Positions 59,342 through 64,000 of a DNA stretch of 64,000 nucleotides are shown one piece after another. The notes under the pieces are model-generated. The model searched no databases, had not been told where the DNA came from, and worked only from the letters and a program-made list of their open reading frames with translations. Source of the DNA: Allobosea sp. (GTDB taxonomy: Bacteria; Pseudomonadota; Alphaproteobacteria; Rhizobiales; Beijerinckiaceae); NCBI RefSeq assembly GCF_017308075.1, contig NZ_JAFKFX010000036.1, positions 83,147 through 147,146 of the forward strand. Reading direction: 5' to 3'. Position 1 is the first letter of the stretch, and every line of letters starts with the position of its first letter. The position numbers and the translations under genes are program-made.

Positions 59342-60328
59342 ATGAAGAACTCACCGACGGTCGAGGAGCAGCTGGAGATGCTGCGGCGTATGGTGGCGGT
59401 TCGCCATCTCGAGGAGCGCCTGGGCGAATTGCACAAGGCCGGCAAGACGCGCGGGCCGATCCATCGCTGCGACGGCCAGGAGGCGGTCGGCATCGGTGCG
59501 ACCGCGATGCTCGACGACGAGGACCTGCTGACCAGCACGCATCGCGGCCACGCGCATTATGTCGGCAAGGGCGTCGGCATGCATCCGATCGTCGCCGAGA
59601 TCCTCGGCCGCGCCACCGGCGCCTGCGCCGGCCGCGCCGGGCATATGCTGATCGCCGACATGCAGAAGGGCCTGCTCGGCGGCAACGCCATCGTCGGCGG
59701 CGGCATTCCGGCGGCGACGGGCTTCGCCGTCTCGCTGCAGATGAAGAACCGGGCCGATGGCGGCCAGCGCGTCGCCATGTGCATCTTCGGCGACGGCGCC
59801 GCGCAGACCGGCATCTGCCACGAATCGATGAATATCGCGGCGCTGTGGAAGCTGCCTGTGGTCTTCGTGCTCGAGCACAATCAGTACGGGCTGACCGCGC
59901 ATCACTCGACGCAATCCTCCGTGCCCGACCTTTCGGTCCGTGCGGCGGGCTACGGCATGCCGAGCGAGATCGTCGACGGCAATGACGTGATCGCCGTCCA
60001 CCGCGCCGTCGGCACCGCCGTCGAGCGGGCGCGCCGCGGCGAGGGGCCGTCCCTCGTCGAGGCCAAGACCTATCGCATGGTCGGCTTCTCGACGAGCGAT
60101 GTCGGCGGCTACCAGAAGGACGAGGACCTCGCCATCTGGCGCGAGCGCGACCCGATCGTGCTGGCGCGCGCCATGCTGGCCGACAGCGTCCCGGCCGAGC
60201 GTCTCGACGCCCTTGCGAACGAGGCGCGCGCCGAGGTCGATGCCGCGGTCGAGCGGGCGCTGAACGACCCCCTGCCCACCTTCACCGACCATGCGCCGAG
60301 CGCGCCCTACACCGTCGCGGGAGCCTGA
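59342..60328 (+). CDS. Thiamine-diphosphate-dependent dehydrogenase E1 alpha (acetoin dehydrogenase-like)
   Basis: A 328-residue E1 alpha subunit. The thiamine diphosphate/Mg2+ motif is GDGAAQTGICHESMNIA with EHNQYG, and GAGRAGHMLIAD-type residues are present as CAGRAGHMLIAD. It begins a 2-oxo acid or acetoin-type dehydrogenase complex. The substrate could be acetoin, a 2-oxo acid or another diketone-like product. ATG 59342 has GAGAAGG upstream. E1 beta follows after 2 nt. Confidence 0.9.
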   Translation: MKNSPTVEEQLEMLRRMVAVRHLEERLGELHKAGKTRGPIHRCDGQEAVGIGATAMLDDEDLLTSTHRGHAHYVGKGVGMHPIVAEILGRATGACAGRAGHMLIADMQKGLLGGNAIVGGGIPAATGFAVSLQMKNRADGGQRVAMCIFGDGAAQTGICHESMNIAALWKLPVVFVLEHNQYGLTAHHSTQSSVPDLSVRAAGYGMPSEIVDGNDVIAVHRAVGTAVERARRGEGPSLVEAKTYRMVGFSTSDVGGYQKDEDLAIWRERDPIVLARAMLADSVPAERLDALANEARAEVDAAVERALNDPLPTFTDHAPSAPYTVAGA

Positions 60329-60330
60329 CC

Positions 60331-61305
60331 ATGGCGATGATGCGTTATGCCGAGGCGCTGCGTGCGGCGCTGCGCGAGGAGATGCAGCGCGATCCATCCG
60401 TCTGGCTGATGGGCGAGGACATCGCCGTCTATGGCGGCGTCTTCAAGGTCTCCAGGGACCTGCTGGAGGAGTTCGGGCCGGAGCGCGTGCGCGATACGCC
60501 GATCTCCGAGCAGACGCTGACCGCGATGGCGGTGACCGCGGCCATGGCCGGCACCCGGCCGGTGCTCGAGATCATGTATGCCGACTTCCTGCCGCTCAGC
60601 GTCGACGCGCTGATTAACCAAGCCTCGATCTACAACTACATCTGGAACGGGCAGGTCACGATGCCCTTCGTGCTGCGCACGCAAGGCGGCGGCGGCGCTG
60701 GCGCCGGCGCGCAGCATTCCAAGAGTCTCGACGCGCTCGTCGCGCACATCCCCGGCATCAAGGTCGTCGCGCCGGCGACGGCGGCCGACGCCAAGGGGCT
60801 GCTAAAGGCGGCGATCCGTGACGACCACCCGGTGGTCTTCCTCGAGCACAAGCTGCTCTACAACACGCGCGACGAGGTGCCCGAGGGCGAGCATCTCGTC
60901 GAGATCGGCAAGGCGCGCATTGCCCGCGCCGGGACGGACGTCTCGATCATCGCCTCCTCGAAGATGGTGGTCGACGCGCTGAAAGCCGCCGAGGAGCTGG
61001 CGAAGGAGGGTGTCTCGGTCGAGATCGTCGACCTGCGCACGCTACGCCCGCTCGACCGCGACACGATCCGAGCCTCGATCGCCAAGACGCACCACGCCGT
61101 CGTGGTGAACGAGGGCTGGCGCTTCTGCGGCTATGCCGCCGAGCTCAGCGCGACGATCATGGAGTGCTGCTTCGACGAGCTCGATGCGCCGGTCGAGCGC
61201 GTCGCGACCCACGACATCCCGATTCCCTACAGCGAGCCGCTGGAAAGCACCGTGCTGCCCGATGCCGCCAAGATCGCGGCGGCGGCGCGCCGGGCGCTGG
61301 CCTGA
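60331..61305 (+). CDS. Thiamine-diphosphate-dependent dehydrogenase E1 beta (acetoin dehydrogenase-like)
   Basis: A 324-residue E1 beta subunit with the transketolase pyrimidine domain (GEDIAVYGGVFKVSRDLLEEFG, DTPISEQTLTAMAVTAAMAG) and C-terminal domain (EIVDLRTLRPLDRDTI, HAVVVNEGWRFCG). It forms an alpha2beta2 E1 with the upstream product. Confidence 0.95.
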   Translation: MAMMRYAEALRAALREEMQRDPSVWLMGEDIAVYGGVFKVSRDLLEEFGPERVRDTPISEQTLTAMAVTAAMAGTRPVLEIMYADFLPLSVDALINQASIYNYIWNGQVTMPFVLRTQGGGGAGAGAQHSKSLDALVAHIPGIKVVAPATAADAKGLLKAAIRDDHPVVFLEHKLLYNTRDEVPEGEHLVEIGKARIARAGTDVSIIASSKMVVDALKAAEELAKEGVSVEIVDLRTLRPLDRDTIRASIAKTHHAVVVNEGWRFCGYAAELSATIMECCFDELDAPVERVATHDIPIPYSEPLESTVLPDAAKIAAAARRALA

Positions 61306-61314
61306 GGAGTGGAC

Positions 61315-62592
61315 ATGTCTGGTGACATCACGCTCGCCGGGGGTGCCGGCGAATATATGGAAAGCGCGACCGTCGTCTCCTGGTCGGCCGGGGTCGGCGA
61401 CCCCGTCAAGGCGGGCGAGGTCGTCGTCGTCGTCGAGACCGCCAAGGCTGCGACGGAGATCGAAGCGGAGCGCGACGGCATCCTCGTCGAAATCCTGACG
61501 CCCGAGGGTGCGGAGGTCGGCATCGGTGCCGTGCTCGGCCGCATCGCCGACAGTCTTCCGGCGCCTGCGCCGCAGGCTGCGGCCCAGCTGCCGGTGCCGG
61601 CTCCGGACATGCCGGTCGCACCGGCCGGCCCGGCCTCTGCGACCATCGCCGGCGAGGCCGGCCGGCGCATCAGCATCTCGCCGCTCGCACGCCGCCTCGC
61701 GCGCCAGGCCGGTCTCGATCCGGCGGGCCTCACCGGCAGCGGGCCGGGCGGGCGGATCAAGAGCCGCGACGTGGAGCGGGCCTTGCGCGAGCAGGGGCCG
61801 GTACCGGCCGCCGTGACTGCGGCACCGGCCCGGCCGGTTTCCGCGATACCGGCGACGACCGCCGCCCCGCTCGTCCTGATCCACGGCTTCGGCGCCAATG
61901 CGGCGGCCTGGAACATGCTCCGGCCGCATCTCGATGGCGGGCGCCAGGTCCTGACCCCGGAACTGCCGGGCCATGGCCGCGCCGCGGCCCTGTCGAGGCC
62001 CTCGCTGGACGATCTCGCCGAGGCGGTGCTCGCGCAGATCGAAGCGAGCGGCGCGCGCGAATGCGATCTCGTCGGCCATTCGCTCGGCGGCGCCGTCGCG
62101 GCGGTCCTGTCGGGCAATCTTTCTGTGCGAGTCCGCTCGCTCACCCTGATCGCCCCGGCCGGCCTCGGCCCGGAGATCGACGGGGCCTTTCTCGCCGGCT
62201 TCCTCGCGGCCGGTACCCCGGAAAGCCTGCAGCCCTGGCTCGAGCGCCTGGTCGGCGATGCCGCAACGCTGCCGCGCGGCTATGCGCAGGCCGTGCTGCG
62301 GGAGCGCGAGCGTTTTGGCGTCGGTGCGGCCCAGGCCGAGCTGGCGCAGTCGCTCTTTCCGGACGGCACGCAGGCGCTCCGGATCGCCGCCGATCTCGAA
62401 CGCTTCACAGGACCGCTCAAGGTCATCTGGGGCCGAGGCGACCGCATCATTCCGCAGGGCCATCAGAGCGATCTGCCTGGTCATGCCGCCTGCCACCGGC
62501 TCGCCGGCACCGGGCACATGCCCCATATCGAAGCGTCCGCTCTGGTCGCGCGGCTGGTCATGCAGAACCTGCGCAGCGCCGAGCCGAATTGA
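61315..62592 (+). CDS. acoC: Dihydrolipoyl acyltransferase-like E2 with alpha/beta-hydrolase catalytic domain (AcoC-type)
   Basis: A 425-residue protein with a lipoyl domain (lipoyl Lys44 in VVETAKAATEIE), a Pro/Ala linker, a peripheral-subunit-binding domain (ISPLARRLARQAGLDP, GSGPGGRIKSRDVE) and a C-terminal alpha/beta hydrolase (GFGANAAAWNM, VGHSLGGAV, GRGDRIIPQGH, GTGHMPHIE). This replaces the usual CAT acyltransferase domain and is the hallmark of acetoin dehydrogenase E2. The start ATG follows GAGGAG. No E3 gene is adjacent; a shared lipoamide dehydrogenase is presumably used. A small 6-bp hairpin follows at 62600-62616. Confidence 0.88.
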   Translation: MSGDITLAGGAGEYMESATVVSWSAGVGDPVKAGEVVVVVETAKAATEIEAERDGILVEILTPEGAEVGIGAVLGRIADSLPAPAPQAAAQLPVPAPDMPVAPAGPASATIAGEAGRRISISPLARRLARQAGLDPAGLTGSGPGGRIKSRDVERALREQGPVPAAVTAAPARPVSAIPATTAAPLVLIHGFGANAAAWNMLRPHLDGGRQVLTPELPGHGRAAALSRPSLDDLAEAVLAQIEASGARECDLVGHSLGGAVAAVLSGNLSVRVRSLTLIAPAGLGPEIDGAFLAGFLAAGTPESLQPWLERLVGDAATLPRGYAQAVLRERERFGVGAAQAELAQSLFPDGTQALRIAADLERFTGPLKVIWGRGDRIIPQGHQSDLPGHAACHRLAGTGHMPHIEASALVARLVMQNLRSAEPN

Positions 62593-63286
62593 GCCGAGAG
62601 GCCGAAAACATCGGCCGCGCAGCAGAAGTCGCTCTTCGGACGAAGCCGATGCATAGACAATGGCCTGGATCGCCGGCCCGCGACCCGTAGGGTGCTCGGC
62701 GATCCAGCGGCGACGTCATGCGATGACGCGTTGCGAATGCCCGCGGCATCGTCGCCGCCGCGTCGGGCGTGCGCCCGGCCTGTACCTACAGTGCGGGTAC
62801 CCCTTTCCCTCGGATCGCATGGAAAGTACCCGGCGACATCAACGGCCCCACGGTTGGAGGCGTTAGACCAGCCGGCATTTTGTCAGGGCACGAGACGCCG
62901 CGGGCAGCTGAGCCTAGCCTTGATATCCGTTGATTGTTTTTCAGAGCGGGCCGCGGTCCTGAACTATGTTATTCCTTGTCGCGGCGCTTGCGGCTCCCGC
63001 GCGCGTATTGCTCCCGAATCCGCCCCATACGGCTTACGCATAGCTGGCCGAGTTCCTGTGAAATCTCGCAAAATTTCAGATATTTCGGTTGGTATAGTAT
63101 TTTTAAAATATTCTGATTGCGTTTCTCAAATATAGCATTATATGTATCGATATCGAGATTGCTTGGACGGCCGTTGTTATTTTCGCGCTTTGGCGCGGCT
63201 CTGATAATTCCCCCTTTCGAAATCGTTCTGAACTCGTCGAACATTCTGTCGGCGAGCGACAGGTCTTGCCAAAAGGAGGGTTATCA
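62593..63286. other. Long intergenic region with GC-rich palindromes and an AT-rich island before cspA
   Basis: The left part is GC-rich with inverted repeats at 62665-62728. From about 63040 to 63200 the sequence turns markedly AT-rich, probably the promoter and long 5' leader of the cold-shock gene. A 91-codon minus-strand frame at 62969-63244 rich in Lys, Asn and Ile lacks a ribosome site and was not called. Confidence 0.5.
62665..62728. repeat. Inverted-repeat pair downstream of the E2 gene
   Basis: Arms CTGGATCGCCG (62665-62675) and CGGCGATCCAG (62697-62707) are an 11-bp perfect inverted repeat with a 21-nt loop. A second palindrome, CGTCAT-GCG-ATGACG, follows at 62714-62728. Possibly the operon terminator or a protein-binding site. 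Confidence 0.5.
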
Positions 63287-63496
63287 ATGACCACCGGCAC
63301 AGTGAAATGGTTCAATTCCACCAAGGGCTTTGGCTTCATTCAGCCTGACGACGGCAGCCAGGATGTGTTCGTACACATCTCCGCAGTCGAGCGCGCAGGC
63401 ATGCGCGATCTGCAGGAAGGCCAGAAGCTCGGCTTCGAGGTCGCCCGCGACAGCAGGTCCGGCAAGATGGCCGCGGAACAGCTCCAGGCTGCGTGA
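63287..63496 (+). CDS. Cold-shock domain protein (CspA family)
   Basis: A 69-residue single cold-shock domain. RNA-binding motifs RNP1 (KGFGFI) and RNP2 (VFVHIS) are intact, with the family start [12 protein letters not shown]. It binds single-stranded nucleic acid and acts as an RNA chaperone. ATG 63287 follows a strong AAAAGGAGGG; the in-frame TTG at 63266 is rejected. It is preceded by an AT-rich leader and followed by a strong terminator, so it is monocistronic. Confidence 0.96.
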   Translation: MTTGTVKWFNSTKGFGFIQPDDGSQDVFVHISAVERAGMRDLQEGQKLGFEVARDSRSGKMAAEQLQAA

Positions 63497-63555
63497 TTTT
63501 GGCAATCGTCGCCGTTGACCACGGATGTACTGGCACCAGCGACTTTAGCCACTCG

Positions 63556-63589
63556 AAAGGCCGGGCATCTGCTCGGCCTTTTTGCTTTT
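63556..63589 (+). terminator. Rho-independent terminator of the cold-shock gene
   Basis: An 8-bp stem (63556-63563 with 63574-63581), 10-nt loop and trailing TTTGCTTTT form a textbook intrinsic terminator. Confidence 0.9.
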
Positions 63590-63615
63590 CAAGCTAAGCA
63601 AGAACGGAAATCGTA

Positions 63616-63849
63616 ATGTTCGAACTCTCAAAGCAGCGCTTAACGGCCGACAATCAATTTTTGAAGCTTCAGACCCGATCGCTCTCTCACGCAAGAATTA
63701 TCTCCGAAACGGAAAAGCTGATCCAGCATCGTGAAGAGAACATGCTGAAACTGCGCGGGCTTCGTCTGGCGAAAGAGGCCAATGTTAAGCAGGCTGGGCT
63801 TGCAGCACAGATCAACACGAAATCGCGGCGACGTCCGGGCTTCAAATAG
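63616..63849 (+). CDS. Small hypothetical protein
   Basis: A 77-residue, Lys/Arg/Gln-rich soluble protein, mostly predicted helical (HARIISETEKLIQHREENML) and ending RRRPGFK. Base composition is less GC-rich than the neighbours. Only a weak ribosome site (ACGGAAA) precedes ATG 63616. No recognisable domain; it may bind nucleic acid through its basic tail, but that is a guess. The sequence from 63850 to the window end shows no gene I can support. Confidence 0.5.
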   Translation: MFELSKQRLTADNQFLKLQTRSLSHARIISETEKLIQHREENMLKLRGLRLAKEANVKQAGLAAQINTKSRRRPGFK

Positions 63850-64000
63850 ACCTAGTTGTTTGATCCCAGGCTTTGATGGTGCAGTCTTTTCGCGCGAGTG
63901 GAAGGAAGCGCTATGGGACAGGTTCTGCACGGGAGCGCCCGCACGACAGAGGCGGTCCGTCGAGCGATACAGCATAGTCAAGAGAGCCTGAGGCAACTCG

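Noticed and set aside
62969-63244. A 91-codon minus-strand frame in the AT-rich region before cspA
   Set aside because: No ribosome site; Lys/Asn/Ile-rich composition follows from local AT content. Kept as a remote possibility only.
1-64000. Mobile elements, prophage, CRISPR arrays, toxin-antitoxin pairs or defence islands
   Set aside because: No transposase, integrase, terminal repeats, regularly spaced repeats, Cas or nuclease/defence signatures were found on reading both strands.

Overview
The window is a high-GC chromosomal segment from an alphaproteobacterium, most likely of the order Hyphomicrobiales and possibly Bosea-like. This placement is an inference. It rests on a GcrA cell-cycle regulator with clustered GANTC sites, an argD-argF-hslO operon, a long tandem-domain Dcd, apaG next to argE, and a phoR-pstSCAB-phoU-phoB operon with a clear Pho box. 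I see no insertion sequence, prophage, CRISPR array or rRNA. One tRNA-Gly(CCC) is present.

Layout. 0-3.6 kb: a cut-off hypothetical gene, an ABC-F ATPase preceded by a probable leader-peptide attenuator, and a YbhN/UPF0104 membrane protein. 3.6-10.2 kb: the phosphate regulon. 10.2-19.1 kb: housekeeping genes (ynfA, nudix, gcrA, argD-argF-hslO, argE-apaG, dcd, a small lipoprotein, tRNA-Gly). 19.4-23.2 kb: a small catabolic locus with a Bug binding protein divergent from a GntR-enolase-SDR operon. 23.3-33.3 kb: two SCO proteins, a GT2 glycosyltransferase, a MerR-controlled metal-resistance operon (P-type ATPase, ICMT-like protein, second LspA), a DsbA-like protein, an L,D-transpeptidase and a ModE-like regulator.

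33.4-44.0 kb is the first candidate for an undescribed system. A TRAP transporter, an HpcH/HpaI aldolase, a beta-hydroxyacid dehydrogenase, two SDRs, two tandem paralogous small proteins of unknown function and a RuBisCO-like protein (RLP) run leftward. A GntR regulator and a DUF1537 four-carbon acid-sugar kinase run divergently to the right. Known biochemistry (acid sugar oxidised to a 3-oxo acid, phosphorylated by a DUF1537 kinase, then decarboxylated) suggests that the RLP decarboxylates a phosphorylated 3-oxo sugar acid here. No class II aldolase of the OtnC type is present.

44.1-62.6 kb is the second candidate. A leftward operon encodes a VOC protein, a complete oligopeptide-type ABC transporter, a cupin, an aspartate-dehydrogenase-like enzyme and a fused B12-dependent mutase. 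Beyond an FCD-GntR regulator and a ProC-like reductase lies another leftward operon (NIPSNAP, DUF3830-like protein, alpha/beta hydrolase, 3-hydroxyacyl-CoA-dehydrogenase-type enzyme, SDR). Divergent from that is an acetoin-dehydrogenase-like E1alpha/E1beta/E2 set. Similar 18-bp motifs lie upstream of both leftward operons, which suggests one regulon for import and carbon-skeleton rearrangement of an unidentified substrate. The window ends with an AT-rich region, a cold-shock protein with a strong terminator, and a small hypothetical gene.
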